A stretch of 64,000 nucleotides of DNA from a virus: the IMG/VR virus record IMGVR_UViG_3300028558_000027, positions 1-64,000 of that record. The stretch is one strand, 5' to 3'. The notes below the pieces were generated by a model. The model was not told the origin of the DNA. It searched no databases and saw nothing but the letters and a program-made list of their open reading frames with translations. Position 1 is the stretch's first letter. Every line of letters starts with the position of its first letter. A program made the translations under genes and the position numbers. Below are positions 25,092-34,630 of the stretch, in pieces.

Positions 25092-26056
25092 GAATAGTGT
25101 TGGTTGGTGATTGCCACGCTGTACCGGAGGAGCTGGACGACTGCCGGGCGTTAATGCGATTGGTCGAGAAGGTTGCGTCAGACAACGAAGCCGAGGTCCT
25201 GTTCCTAGGAGACCAGTTTCATACTCACGCTGTGATTCGAAGTGAGGTCATGTGGTTCTGGCGAGAGAGTTTTTCCAAACTGCTGGCTAACGGGATCAAA
25301 ATCACAGCCCTGGTAGGCAATCACGATTTTAGCGGCGCTTACTCGCAGATCCATGCGATGGCGTCATGCGCTGACTTGGTCAGTGTGGTTGATCGACCGG
25401 TTGAGAGGGGTGGAGTGTTACTGCTGCCGTATACCGACGACCATGAAGTATTCGTAAAGGAGGCTCGCAAGTCAGAGAAGACCACTCTTATTTGTCATCA
25501 AACCTTCACTGGTTCGAAGTACGAAAACGGTATGTACGCTCCAGACGGACTCGATCCGGAGCTGATTCCTCAGACGACAATTATATCTGGGCATATTCAT
25601 AGCCCGCAGGTATTTGGGAAAGTGGTTTATATTGGTGCGCCTCGATGGCGTACCCTGTCGGACGCTAACGTCGAGCGCGCGATCTGGCTCTACGACTTCA
25701 ACGATGACGGTTCTGTGTTGTCGAAGCGGTCGTTCGATACAGGTACGGCCTGTCGCAAGATCAGTTACCTCGTAGACACGCAGGAGAATCCGATTCCGGT
25801 GGATGACCTCGATTGGACGATGGATCATCGTATCGACATCCGCGGCGATTCCGCGTGGGTTGAGGCCAGGAAGGCGTTGTTCAGTCGGCCAGGGGTGAAG
25901 GTGCGGGTCTTCCGAAACGACGCTCCTACGTCAGCTGTGCGCGAATCAGAAGGCGTTGCCGTGGCGTTCTCTCGTTACGTGAAGACGTACACGCCTCGTT
26001 TCGGGACGGCGACTGAAACTCTCGAAGCAATGGCCAAGGAGAGGCTCTATGTCTGA
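25088..26056 (+). CDS. SbcD/Mre11-like nuclease (T4 gp47-like)
   Basis: A 322-residue metallophosphoesterase with GDCHAVP, FLGDQFH, LVGNHDF, ICHQTF and ISGHIHSP in the order expected for Mre11/SbcD. It should form the end-processing complex with the SbcC-like ATPase at 13270-15387. The next gene starts inside its last codons. Confidence 0.87.
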   Translation: MRIVLVGDCHAVPEELDDCRALMRLVEKVASDNEAEVLFLGDQFHTHAVIRSEVMWFWRESFSKLLANGIKITALVGNHDFSGAYSQIHAMASCADLVSVVDRPVERGGVLLLPYTDDHEVFVKEARKSEKTTLICHQTFTGSKYENGMYAPDGLDPELIPQTTIISGHIHSPQVFGKVVYIGAPRWRTLSDANVERAIWLYDFNDDGSVLSKRSFDTGTACRKISYLVDTQENPIPVDDLDWTMDHRIDIRGDSAWVEARKALFSRPGVKVRVFRNDAPTSAVRESEGVAVAFSRYVKTYTPRFGTATETLEAMAKERLYV

Positions 26057-26456
26057 TGCAGCAGAGAAATGGGCCCAACTGCTCGCTCTCAGGTCTTTGA
26101 CGAAGACCATCGGGGCGCTTCACGAAGCCCAGCTCCTCCAGTTGCGCTATTGGCCCAGGCTGGCTCTTCCCCACTCGACGGCGTGCGAGGCGAGGGTGGA
26201 CCTGCCCGGCAAGACCGTCACCTTCATCGCGACCTTGGGCAAAAGCAAGCCTCCTGCCGACCTGGTTGCCCGGCTGGAGGGGTTGAATAGGTCGGTCAAG
26301 GACCTCTTAGACCCAGAATTTGCGGTGATTGTCGAAACCAAGGACGGGAAGACAATCTTCGACAGTGGCGGACTCTCGGATGGGACCAAACCTACCGTCG
26401 TCGTAACGCCAAAGCCGAAGCGAAAGAAGAAGAAAGCAAAGCGTGCCCGCAGGTAG
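26049..26456 (+). CDS. Hypothetical protein, 135 aa, very basic tail
   Basis: Unrecognised. The body is mixed alpha/beta and the last 20 residues are almost all Lys/Arg (PKRKKKKAKRARR), suggesting nucleic-acid contact. It overlaps the genes on both sides, so it is part of the nuclease-terminase unit. Confidence 0.7.
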   Translation: MSDAAEKWAQLLALRSLTKTIGALHEAQLLQLRYWPRLALPHSTACEARVDLPGKTVTFIATLGKSKPPADLVARLEGLNRSVKDLLDPEFAVIVETKDGKTIFDSGGLSDGTKPTVVVTPKPKRKKKKAKRARR

Positions 26457-27051
26457 AGAGCTGACCGTTGAAGAGTCGGCGTTAGCTAAAATCCTGTCCT
26501 CCCTCTCCGATAGAGAGGCTGGGGCATATCGCTATTTTCTGCGTGCCAAGCAGCCAGAGCTGGCTGCGGAACTGTCTGACGAGCTATTCGTGCTCTTTTG
26601 TCAGGGGCGCGACTGCGACGAGATCCGAAAGGTCAAGCCAGGTCTTGGCCTGGGCCCTATCGTACACGCTCGAATCAGGGACAAGTGGGACGAGAGGCTG
26701 GCGGAATATCAGCGCGGCCTGGTCCAGAAGGTTCCTGTGTTGGTTCAACAGACGCAGCTGGAATCGGCCGAGTTTCTGACCAGTGTAATGGCTGCGGGTC
26801 ACATGTTGGTGCAGAAGCAGATTGACGACTTCATGGCTACCGGCAACAAGGACCATCTGAAGGGCACGTTTCTGGAGAACATGACGCTCGGGCAATATCA
26901 AAAAGTGCTGGAGATGCTCATGAAAGTCACCGGGCAGGACAGCAAGAAAACGATCAATCACACGGGCGGAATCACGATTGCACCAGCGAAGCGCGTGAGC
27001 GGGGCTGATGCTGCGGCAATCCTTGATGCGTTGGAGTTGCCGGCGAAGTGA
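26443..27051 (+). CDS. Putative terminase small subunit
   Basis: A 202-residue helical protein beginning at GTG, with a possible DNA-binding helix-turn-helix near residues 45-75. It lies directly upstream of the large terminase, with a GTGA overlap, the usual place for the DNA-recognition subunit. The assignment is by position and size, not by a clear motif. Confidence 0.55.
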   Translation: MPAGRELTVEESALAKILSSLSDREAGAYRYFLRAKQPELAAELSDELFVLFCQGRDCDEIRKVKPGLGLGPIVHARIRDKWDERLAEYQRGLVQKVPVLVQQTQLESAEFLTSVMAAGHMLVQKQIDDFMATGNKDHLKGTFLENMTLGQYQKVLEMLMKVTGQDSKKTINHTGGITIAPAKRVSGADAAAILDALELPAK

Positions 27052-28946
27052 CAGTCGAAGAGCCCCAGCAATCTGACGACGACCTGAAGCGAAGCGTACT
27101 GTTCGTCCCCTGCACGAGCAAGCGACATCTCCATAGGTGGATCGAGATGTTTTTGGGGCTCGACATTCCGGATTGCATCGTGGATCCGGAGTCGACGTCA
27201 TCGCCGATGGACATGATTTACGAGATCTACTCCAAGGCCCTCGCCAATGACGACGAGACCTTCAGCCGGGTGCTCTACTACGCGGCACGAGATTCGTTCA
27301 AGACTATCGCGGCTTCGATCATCGAGGTGCTGAGCGTTCTCCACTTGGGGCGCTCCGTCGCGCACATGGCGGCTATCGAGATTCAGAGCCAGAAGTGCGC
27401 TCAGTACGTCAAGGATTGGCTCGGCAAACCGTTCATCAGAGAGTACCTCGTTGGCAACAACAAGGAAATTATCTGGGTGGTCCGGTATGAACATAAAGAG
27501 ACCGGCCAGAACATCAACCTGGACACCTTCCAGAAGCTGAGCGAGTCCGACAAGAACCAGTACAAAGAGATCAAGCACTACATCACGATCGTCGTCTGTA
27601 CGATGGCGGGCGCCAACGGTGCTCACACGCCTCTGTTCGTCGTCGACGAGGTTGACGTCGTAAGGGATCCGAAAGCCTACGAAGAGTCGAAGTTTATCCC
27701 GGCTCCGTACGAAGGCAAAATGCCGATTACCGTCCTTACCTCCAGTCGAAAGTTCGCTATTGGGCTGGTTCAGAAGGAGATCGACAAAGCGGCCACGTCT
27801 GGCCTCCACATCCGGCACTGGAACATCATCGACGTAACGGCTGCGTGCCCTCCGTCCAGACACCTGCCGCTTGCTGACAAGATCCCTATCTACGTCAATG
27901 ACGACGAGATTAGCGCGATCAGCGAGGAAGCCTTCGCCAAGCTTGGATCTGAAGAGCAACAGAAGTACGTCAAGACTGAGGGGTATGGAGGCTGCCTCAA
28001 GAACTGCCAGCTGTTCGCCAGCTGCAAGGGCAATCTGGCCACCAGGCAGCTCTCTAAGTCGAGCCTGCTGAGGCCTATTTCTCACACGACCAACCAGTTC
28101 AAGACGGCGTCTCTGCCATCGGCGATAGCTCAGCTTCTCTGTCGGAAACCGTCTACCGAGGGGATGATTTATCCGAATTTCAGCCGTGAGGTTCACATGC
28201 TCACGCCGGCTGAAATGGCGGAGAGAATCACCGGCGACCCCCATGATGAAAATCTGACGAAGGAACAGCTCATTCAGATCATGAAGGGCTTGGACCTGAA
28301 GTGGAACTCGGGCATGGATTTCGGGTACACGCACAATTTTGCTGTCGTGACGGGGGCGAACGATGGCTACCGCCTCTTCGTGGTGAACGTGATTGAGAAG
28401 CCTGGCCTGGAGCCGTCTGACATCGTCGATGAGTGCGAAAAAAATCTCAGAGACCTGGCTCCTAACATTTTTGGCGATCCCGAGAATCCTCAGATGGTCA
28501 AGGTACTCCACAAGCATGGGTTCAACATGCGGAAGTGGAAGAAGACGCCTGGCTCGGTTGTCGGTGGTATCGACACTGTTCGAATGAAATTGCGCCCCAC
28601 GATGGGCGAGCCTCAGATTTTCATCCTCAAGGGTGACGAGATGTGTGAGGTCCTGGCCACGCGGTTGGCGAATTACCACTGGAAGCTCGATGCGGCCGGA
28701 AATCTCACGAATGTTCCGGACGAGGAAGAGGACGACCTCTGCGACGCGATCCGCTACCTGGTAATGAACGTGTTCGGCATCAAGGGGAAGATCTCAGTTC
28801 CCAAGGAGACCGACGCTAAGCAGGCTCAGCCAAAGGGATATACGTTCGAAAATTGGATGGCCAAGACCATCCAGGAGCATGTCGGAGATGCGGTAGCCCA
28901 AACCCCTTTGAAGGGGAAGTCCGGCAACTTCAAATTCGACATGTAG
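27048..28946 (+). CDS. Terminase large subunit
   Basis: The packaging motor ATPase and nuclease, 632 residues. An unusual Walker A-like ARDSFKT near residue 80 replaces the usual Gly-rich loop. Walker B is PLFVVDEVD near residue 200, and LTSS follows as the coupling motif. The nuclease half has GMDFGYTHNFAVV near residue 423 and EEEDDLCDAIRYL near residue 560 as RNase H-like acidic sites. A Cys cluster (CLKNCQLFASC) near residue 315 is an extra feature. Confidence 0.85.
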   Translation: MTVEEPQQSDDDLKRSVLFVPCTSKRHLHRWIEMFLGLDIPDCIVDPESTSSPMDMIYEIYSKALANDDETFSRVLYYAARDSFKTIAASIIEVLSVLHLGRSVAHMAAIEIQSQKCAQYVKDWLGKPFIREYLVGNNKEIIWVVRYEHKETGQNINLDTFQKLSESDKNQYKEIKHYITIVVCTMAGANGAHTPLFVVDEVDVVRDPKAYEESKFIPAPYEGKMPITVLTSSRKFAIGLVQKEIDKAATSGLHIRHWNIIDVTAACPPSRHLPLADKIPIYVNDDEISAISEEAFAKLGSEEQQKYVKTEGYGGCLKNCQLFASCKGNLATRQLSKSSLLRPISHTTNQFKTASLPSAIAQLLCRKPSTEGMIYPNFSREVHMLTPAEMAERITGDPHDENLTKEQLIQIMKGLDLKWNSGMDFGYTHNFAVVTGANDGYRLFVVNVIEKPGLEPSDIVDECEKNLRDLAPNIFGDPENPQMVKVLHKHGFNMRKWKKTPGSVVGGIDTVRMKLRPTMGEPQIFILKGDEMCEVLATRLANYHWKLDAAGNLTNVPDEEEDDLCDAIRYLVMNVFGIKGKISVPKETDAKQAQPKGYTFENWMAKTIQEHVGDAVAQTPLKGKSGNFKFDM

Positions 28947-28947
28947 C

Positions 28948-28956
28948 CGCAATCTT
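28948..28956 (+). promoter_or_regulatory. Motif B promoter for the first virion gene
   Basis: Exact CGCAATCTT just after the terminase stop. The predicted +1 is two bases before the ATG at 28964. Confidence 0.6.
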
Positions 28957-28963
28957 AGAGGCG

Positions 28964-29944
28964 ATGTCCACCCTTACCGTCATTTCGTCTGCTGTAGCCT
29001 ATAACGACGACGCAGCTAGCAGCAACCCTACCCAGTTGCCAATTAATTGGCGGCGCACGAACGTCGGTGTGCCGGTAGATGTGCCCGAGACGACACCCTT
29101 CAGAGTCGTTCCTCTTGGAACAGCTACTCTGATTAACGGTAGCAGGACGACGACGATCGATGGAACGACGGCGTTTAGCGTGGCCACTAGTGCTCTCGAA
29201 TCCACGCGCTATCGGATCACGGCGACCGGAGGCACAGCACCGGGCTTTCGCACGAACCGCAACCTGGCTTGCAACAATATTGCCCTGACCCTGACCGTCA
29301 ACTCGAACCTGTCGATGTCGGTCGCAGCGGGAACGGGCACTCCCTTCAGCGCCGTCCAGGTCGGTGATGTCGTATTCATTCCCGGTACATCTACCGGTGA
29401 TCCGGCGAGCCCGTTCAACCCGCTGAACGAGGGGTATTGGACAGTGTTGTCCTCCGGAAGCGCCTTGATGACTCTGGCAAGGGACCCGTCGGTGGTATTC
29501 GCCGGTGCATCTCAGGTGGTTACCCCTTCCGGGAACTCTTTCATTCAGGCGTTCTCTTCGGACGGCGTCCAGGTCGGAGACACGGTGGAGATCGCGTCTG
29601 GATTCGCTGCCCCGGCACTTCATTCGTATGGAGTCGTGGCGGTCAATCCTCTGTGGGTTGAGTTCGAGAGTACTTCCCCACTGGGAAGCCAGACGGGAAT
29701 CACCCCCGGCGCCTCTGGCTTGCTTTTTTACACAGCCTCGAAGCGGTGGCTGCGTATCGAGGCTGACCAAGAGTGCGTGCTTCGCCTGAATGGTGACTCG
29801 GGTAACAGCGTTCGTCTCGAACCCATCATCGCCGGTGACAGGGCGAACGTTGGATGGTTCGAAATCTTCGGATCGGTGTGGCAATTGGTTGTCGTTAACC
29901 GTTCCACAGGGGTTCTGAACGTCACGATGTTGGCGGCCGAGTAA
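28964..29944 (+). CDS. Putative virion structural protein, 326 aa
   Basis: Rich in Thr, Ser, Gly and Val with short beta-like segments, such as QVGDVVFIPG and QVGDTVEIASG, typical of phage structural proteins. No family recognised. The first ATG after motif B is used. Its stop overlaps the portal ATG as TAATG. Confidence 0.65.
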   Translation: MSTLTVISSAVAYNDDAASSNPTQLPINWRRTNVGVPVDVPETTPFRVVPLGTATLINGSRTTTIDGTTAFSVATSALESTRYRITATGGTAPGFRTNRNLACNNIALTLTVNSNLSMSVAAGTGTPFSAVQVGDVVFIPGTSTGDPASPFNPLNEGYWTVLSSGSALMTLARDPSVVFAGASQVVTPSGNSFIQAFSSDGVQVGDTVEIASGFAAPALHSYGVVAVNPLWVEFESTSPLGSQTGITPGASGLLFYTASKRWLRIEADQECVLRLNGDSGNSVRLEPIIAGDRANVGWFEIFGSVWQLVVVNRSTGVLNVTMLAAE

Positions 29945-32124
29945 TGGCGACGCCCAAGGTCATCAATATGAAGCCGGCGCCTCTGGCGAAGACCGCCAGG
30001 GATCTGGTTGTGTCCAAATATGCGAGTGACGATGTGCCGCGGAACCGTCGGCAGGTCATCTTTATCGCGGACGAGGTAGAGAAGCAGGAGCCGGAAGAGA
30101 CCGTCAAGCAAGAAAGTACGGAGATTTCGAGCCTTTCGAAGTCGATTATTAATCACCTGAACGGCCCCAAGGGTTCCATCGAGCGATTGGCGTTTGAGGT
30201 CGATCCTACTGATAGTAAATTTGCCTGCCTCTATGAGCAGAAGCTGAGGCTTCTCCCGGACGACGTTCTAAAGAGGGTGGCGATCCAGGATGATTTGGTG
30301 GCCAGCATCGCCATGGTGCGGTCGAATCAGACCTCCGCTCATGGAGAGCCTAGGGCAGAGCGTTTTGCGACCGGCTTCGTCCTCGAACCGAATCCTGGTG
30401 TAGTGGACCGTCTGACGCCGGCAGAAAAGGCGGAGCTGGACACTCAGATCGCAAAGGCCGTCAAAAAGTTTGCGACCTGCGGTTCGACGAAAGGATGGGA
30501 CGACGAGGACAAATGCTCTCTCGCGACCTGGCTTTCGATGTCTACGCGAAACGCGATCATCAACGGCAAGATCGCGACCGAAATTATTTGGGCTCAAGAT
30601 GCCGCCGGGAACGACGTGTTTCACTCATTCCGGGCCATCGACGCCGGCACTATTTACAGAGCCGCTAAGCAACAGGCTCAGGCAGAGTCGGTTCGTGAGA
30701 CCGCCCTGAGACTGCTTGAGCAGATCAAGAATAAAGAGCTTGAACCAGAAAAATACAAGCAGGACCAGTACTCCTGGGTTCAGGTTATCAACGGGACTCC
30801 GAGACAGGCCTTCACGTCGAAGGAATGCGTTGTCTACAACTTCTATCCCGTAACCGACGTCGAGCTGAACGGATATCCGGTCACGCCGATCGATACGATG
30901 ATGAGTGCGGTCACGACGCACATCAACATCACGGCCCATAACCGAGTGTATTTCCAGACGGGCCGGGCGACCCGCGGGATGCTCGTCATCCAGAGCGACG
31001 ACGTCGATGAGTCGGTGATCGGGCGCATCAAGCAGCAGTTCAACGCGTCCATCAACAGCGTCCAGAACGCGTGGCGCATGCCGGTGTTTGGGGTCGGTAA
31101 AGAAGACTCCGTCTCGTGGTCCTCGATCGATAGCGGCGCGAGAGACATGGAGTTTCAGTACCTAACCGATATGAACGCACGCGTTATCTTTTCTGCGTTC
31201 CAGATGTCCCCCGAAGAGGTGCCCGGATGGGCATATCTTTCGAAGGGTACAAACAACCAGGCCCTGTCGGAGTCGAATAACGAGTACAAACTTGAGGCGG
31301 CTCGTGACGTTGGTATCCGTCCTCTTCTTACGAAGTTCCAGGATTTTCTCAACAGCTCCATTTTCCCGCTGATCGACGCCAAGCTGGCGGAGGTGTGTAA
31401 GTTCAAGTTCGTCGGATTAGACGCAGACACGCCTGAGAAAGAGTCCGTCCGTCTGCAACAAGATATACCCGTTCACATGACCTACGACCAGGTCATGCGA
31501 AAGGTCGAGAAACAGCCAATCGGTAAGGAATTCGGCGGAGAGTTTCCTCTTCAGCCCCAGATCGGCGCTATCCTGGACGCTCATTTCACCGTTGGGGAAA
31601 TCGAGGAACATTTCATGGGTAGAGTGGGGGCGTCCCAAGACCCGGCTCTCGCCTACCGACGAGATCAGTTCTGGTTCTCGTTTCAACAGCTTCAGCAGCA
31701 AGCACAGCAGGCGCAAATGCAGCAACAGCAGGCTGCTCAGCAGGCTCAGCAAGGGGGAGGGGACCCGAATTCGTCTCAGACTGAGCCGGCAGGCGTGTCG
31801 GATGAGCAGTCGCCTGGCGGCGCGGCCCCAGGTGGAGATGACAAGACGAAGCAGCAGCAGTCCGACCAGGCTGTTCAGGCGAACGCCGAAGGTAAGGGAA
31901 ACGTCGACGGGACGGACACTACGGATCTGACTCGTTCGCTCGATCAGGCGATTGGAGTGTTGACGAAGTCTGAGGACCAGTTGCCTCCGTCGAAACGCCG
32001 GATTTTAGCTCATCACAAGATGACCATTAAGCAGGCATTGGACGGCTGGGAGACTGACCTGATGGCGACGACCAAGGAGATCTTGGCAATCGCTGAACAC
32101 CACTCTCCCGCTAAGGGGAAGTAA
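29944..32124 (+). CDS. Portal protein
   Basis: 726 residues. The size, the position after the terminase and before a MuF-type protein, and the central region (TTHINITAHNRVYFQTGRATRG, then FQMSPEEVPGW and LSESNNEYKLEA) fit the DUF-type portals of large phages. It forms the dodecameric DNA channel at one capsid vertex. The C-terminal part has a Gln-rich stretch (about residues 580-605) and a Gly/Pro/Gln linker. VLTKSEDQL near residue 678 matches the recurring KSE motif discussed in the findings. Confidence 0.85.
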   Translation: MATPKVINMKPAPLAKTARDLVVSKYASDDVPRNRRQVIFIADEVEKQEPEETVKQESTEISSLSKSIINHLNGPKGSIERLAFEVDPTDSKFACLYEQKLRLLPDDVLKRVAIQDDLVASIAMVRSNQTSAHGEPRAERFATGFVLEPNPGVVDRLTPAEKAELDTQIAKAVKKFATCGSTKGWDDEDKCSLATWLSMSTRNAIINGKIATEIIWAQDAAGNDVFHSFRAIDAGTIYRAAKQQAQAESVRETALRLLEQIKNKELEPEKYKQDQYSWVQVINGTPRQAFTSKECVVYNFYPVTDVELNGYPVTPIDTMMSAVTTHINITAHNRVYFQTGRATRGMLVIQSDDVDESVIGRIKQQFNASINSVQNAWRMPVFGVGKEDSVSWSSIDSGARDMEFQYLTDMNARVIFSAFQMSPEEVPGWAYLSKGTNNQALSESNNEYKLEAARDVGIRPLLTKFQDFLNSSIFPLIDAKLAEVCKFKFVGLDADTPEKESVRLQQDIPVHMTYDQVMRKVEKQPIGKEFGGEFPLQPQIGAILDAHFTVGEIEEHFMGRVGASQDPALAYRRDQFWFSFQQLQQQAQQAQMQQQQAAQQAQQGGGDPNSSQTEPAGVSDEQSPGGAAPGGDDKTKQQQSDQAVQANAEGKGNVDGTDTTDLTRSLDQAIGVLTKSEDQLPPSKRRILAHHKMTIKQALDGWETDLMATTKEILAIAEHHSPAKGK

Positions 32125-32898
32125 GTGGGTGCTATCATCCTGGGCCAGAAAGCCAGGAAAGCGATTGGCCTGGCGGTGGATAAATTATTTGACCGTGTGA
32201 AGGCGCGCTATCTTGGTCCGTCGTCTATCCAAGGGCGTAGCGACAAGCAGATCAAGATCGGCTATGTCCCCCAACTCACTCTCCAGGGGCTCTATGAGAC
32301 TGCCGCGCGCGAGGAGTATACGAGGCCGGATCCACAGTCGGTGCAGCACCTAGCGGACATGGCGAGCGGGTATCTAGACCTGGCTCGTGACAAGGCGAAG
32401 CTGAAAGCCGTCCACGCTGTTGAGTCGTGTCTTCGCGATGCCGACGCTTCTGGCGTCAAAACAGACCTTGAGACGGTTCTTGGCGGTCACCTGGCTGACG
32501 TATGGGCTTCTGCGGCGACCGAGGTGAAGAAGATCGTAGACACCGAAGCTACGAAGGCGAGAAACCTCGGGACCCTTGAGGGGATCACAAAGGTGAACGC
32601 GGCGAGCGGCATCGAGGACCCCGTCGTTTTCTTTGTGACCGTGAGAGACAGTGATCGGTGCGAGGAATGCACCAAGATCCACTTGCTCCCGGACGAGGTT
32701 ACGCCGAGGGTGTGGTACCTGAGCGAGGTCCAGGCCGGCTACCACGAGCGCGGAGTCGACAAGCCGTGTCTCGGAGGGCTGCATCCTAGCTGCCGCTGTA
32801 GCCTCGTGACGCTCATGCCTGGGTACGGGTTCGACAAGGCCGGTCTCGTGACCTACCGTGGGCAGGGGCACAACGAGATGGCGGCTCAGCGCGGATAA
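32125..32898 (+). CDS. MuF-like minor head protein
   Basis: 257 residues starting at GTG directly after the portal stop. The C-terminal domain has DRCEECTKIH and GLHPSCRCSLVTL, the Cys/His pattern of the Mu gpF family found next to portals. The N-terminal part is helical. It is probably packaged in or on the head during assembly. Confidence 0.85.
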   Translation: MGAIILGQKARKAIGLAVDKLFDRVKARYLGPSSIQGRSDKQIKIGYVPQLTLQGLYETAAREEYTRPDPQSVQHLADMASGYLDLARDKAKLKAVHAVESCLRDADASGVKTDLETVLGGHLADVWASAATEVKKIVDTEATKARNLGTLEGITKVNAASGIEDPVVFFVTVRDSDRCEECTKIHLLPDEVTPRVWYLSEVQAGYHERGVDKPCLGGLHPSCRCSLVTLMPGYGFDKAGLVTYRGQGHNEMAAQRG

Positions 32899-34142
32899 TA
32901 AACCCAGCGAGTCTTGCCGCAGTCCCATATGCGGTCCCAGCCGTTGCGGGACATTATATCCCATTCGGTGTCTTCCGTGGAGCCGCCATATGTCGCCAAC
33001 GCGACATCTCGTCTCCAGTTGAACCTATGTATCCGCCGCGTTTGATCGCCCGGCCTAAAATACCAATAAGTGGGTAGTCCTACTCGGTCTTTCACAAATC
33101 CGGCTGCTTTATACATAGCACCGACACTCCAGCGATTGTCTGAATAGCTGATAACCGCTCTACAGCTAGTCTGTCTCAAGAAGGCGTGGATTAGTCGCGA
33201 TACTCCACCTGCTATTGCAAGCTCCGGAGACACACAGTATCTATTGAGTTCCCAAGTTTCTTCCGGAAGCTCCATTCGTTTGGAACTTCCAACTTTGGTA
33301 AAACTGGCAGCAGCCACCGTTTTGCTGTTGAAGGACAGAGAGTAGGTAACGCCAGGAGGCGCACCCTGTAGGTGATGTTCGGAAATAAAAGACCGACCTT
33401 CATTCGGTACGACAGAACACTCTCTAGCTCCGATGGAGGTCTTTTGACCAAATATGGACGCAAGATACCCCTTTACAGCATCCCGATTACTAACCCATTC
33501 GTCTTCGAAGATTGTAAGAAGTCTGATGCCTGCGCTTTCGCACTCTTTGAATTTGTAGAAAGAGGCCAGTTTGTGTTTTCCTGCCGCCAGAGATTGCTTC
33601 TCTCCGTGCCAGTAGAGGCCATCGAATTCTATTGCTAGACGCTTGTCAGGTATCCAGATATCCAGCTCAAGTGGTGCTATTTGCGTTCGGTCGTGTTGGA
33701 TTACGTCACACTCGGATATTGACGATACGAAGAAGAACAAATCGGTCTGTAGGAATGACTTTGCACATCCACACGAGCGGGTGTTGCCCGAAAGTAAGGC
33801 GCCCGAGGTCACCGTCTTGGAACTTCCGCAGGGAACGCATTCCACATCCCAGCGCGCCTTCCCAGCTGGAGTCGACCCGTTTCGTTTTTCGACCTTAAGA
33901 GCTGTGAAGGTTATTCCCTTTAGGTCGCGAGTTCGTCTATCTGATCTAGAGCGTCGCCCTTCGCATCCGCAAGACACAGTTCTCTTTAAGTTTCCTGCCC
34001 TAACTTCTACGACGGTTTGATTGGGGCAATCGCAGATGCAGATCCAGATCGTATCTCGGCCCTTGCTCTCTCCTCTGTGAAGAACGGTGAGATGTCCGTT
34101 CTTCTGGCCCGTTTTGTCTTTGAGTGGCCGGCCAGTTTTCAT
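32886..34142 (-). CDS. Homing endonuclease, VSR-like (EDxHD-type) with zinc-finger N-terminus
   Basis: 418 residues on the strand opposite to the virion genes. Two N-terminal repeats end in SCGC (near residues 50 and 113), like AP2-type DNA-binding modules. The nuclease core PLELDIWIPDKRLAIEFDGLYWHGE and LLTIFEDEW follows the VSR-like fold of I-Bth0305I-type enzymes. A C-terminal domain has ELNRYCVSPELAIAGGVSRLIHAF and VISYSDNRWSVGAMYKAAGF. The start is the ATG at 34142, 13 bases after the tRNA, because the longer frame would run through the tRNA. It shares the motif B promoter with the tRNA. Confidence 0.85.
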   Translation of the reverse strand: MKTGRPLKDKTGQKNGHLTVLHRGESKGRDTIWICICDCPNQTVVEVRAGNLKRTVSCGCEGRRSRSDRRTRDLKGITFTALKVEKRNGSTPAGKARWDVECVPCGSSKTVTSGALLSGNTRSCGCAKSFLQTDLFFFVSSISECDVIQHDRTQIAPLELDIWIPDKRLAIEFDGLYWHGEKQSLAAGKHKLASFYKFKECESAGIRLLTIFEDEWVSNRDAVKGYLASIFGQKTSIGARECSVVPNEGRSFISEHHLQGAPPGVTYSLSFNSKTVAAASFTKVGSSKRMELPEETWELNRYCVSPELAIAGGVSRLIHAFLRQTSCRAVISYSDNRWSVGAMYKAAGFVKDRVGLPTYWYFRPGDQTRRIHRFNWRRDVALATYGGSTEDTEWDIMSRNGWDRIWDCGKTRWVYYPR

Positions 34143-34154
34143 CGGATATCTATG

Positions 34155-34228
34155 AGCCCTCCGTCGGATTCGAACCGACAACCTACTGAGTACAGGTCAG
34201 TTGCTACCGCCAGTTGAGCTAGAAGGGC
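34155..34228 (-). tRNA. tRNA, anticodon read as TGT (Thr) but with C33
   Basis: 74 bases fold into a cloverleaf. There is a 7-bp acceptor stem GCCCTTC/GGAGGGC with one T-G pair, a D arm with a 3-bp stem and GG in the loop, a perfect anticodon stem ACTGA/TCAGT, a five-base variable loop, and a T arm GTCGG-TTCGAAT-CCGAC. The seven-base anticodon loop CCTGTAC gives anticodon TGT, with C instead of the near-universal T at position 33. G1-C72 and C2-G71 fit Thr, but the discriminator base is T. No CCA is encoded. The motif B promoter predicts transcription starting five bases upstream. Confidence 0.75.
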
Positions 34229-34236
34229 GAGTCTTG

Positions 34237-34626
34237 TCAAGATTGCGTGAACGGCTTCGACGGATCCTCTCCGTCGAGAAACTCTTCGAGAGACAGCATG
34301 AGTGAAGGCGCGGTTTTCTGTCGAGCATAGAAGACGCCGAGGTCCAGACATTTCTCGTCGACCTTCACGATACCGAACGCGTAGGTCTGGTCTCCGTTCA
34401 CCATGTTCTTGATGGCCTGGCGAGCGATGCTCAGTTCGTGTGGTGACACAGTCCAGATCGACGACAGTTTCCAGCCGTTCGAATCGGCCACATCCACGAA
34501 AGGAATCGAGAAAGGGAATGTCTGGAAGAGTGCGTCGACTTCGCTTTCATCGAAAAGCACTATTGGGGAGCCGTCCTGGCGGCCGATCGTGCTGGAATAC
34601 TGCTTGATGACGTCGAGGCTGTGCAT
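34237..34626 (-). CDS. Hypothetical protein, 129 aa
   Basis: The ATG at 34626 has a strong GGAGGAG ribosome site, which lies in the last codons of the small upstream frame. The protein is soluble and mixed alpha/beta and I do not recognise it. Its final codons (FTQS) contain the motif B promoter of the tRNA and endonuclease. Confidence 0.7.
   Translation of the reverse strand: MHSLDVIKQYSSTIGRQDGSPIVLFDESEVDALFQTFPFSIPFVDVADSNGWKLSSIWTVSPHELSIARQAIKNMVNGDQTYAFGIVKVDEKCLDLGVFYARQKTAPSLMLSLEEFLDGEDPSKPFTQS
34239..34247 (-). promoter_or_regulatory. Motif B promoter for the tRNA and homing endonuclease
   Basis: Exact CGCAATCTT on the minus strand in the 3' end of the 129-aa gene. The predicted +1 at 34233 is five bases before the tRNA 5' end. 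Confidence 0.6.
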
Positions 34627-34630
34627 CGTG

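Noticed and set aside
34155-34228. Reading the tRNA as tRNA-Tyr (GTA anticodon)
   Set aside because: GTA with a normal T33 would need a shifted anticodon stem that does not pair, and Tyr tRNAs have a long variable arm that is absent here.
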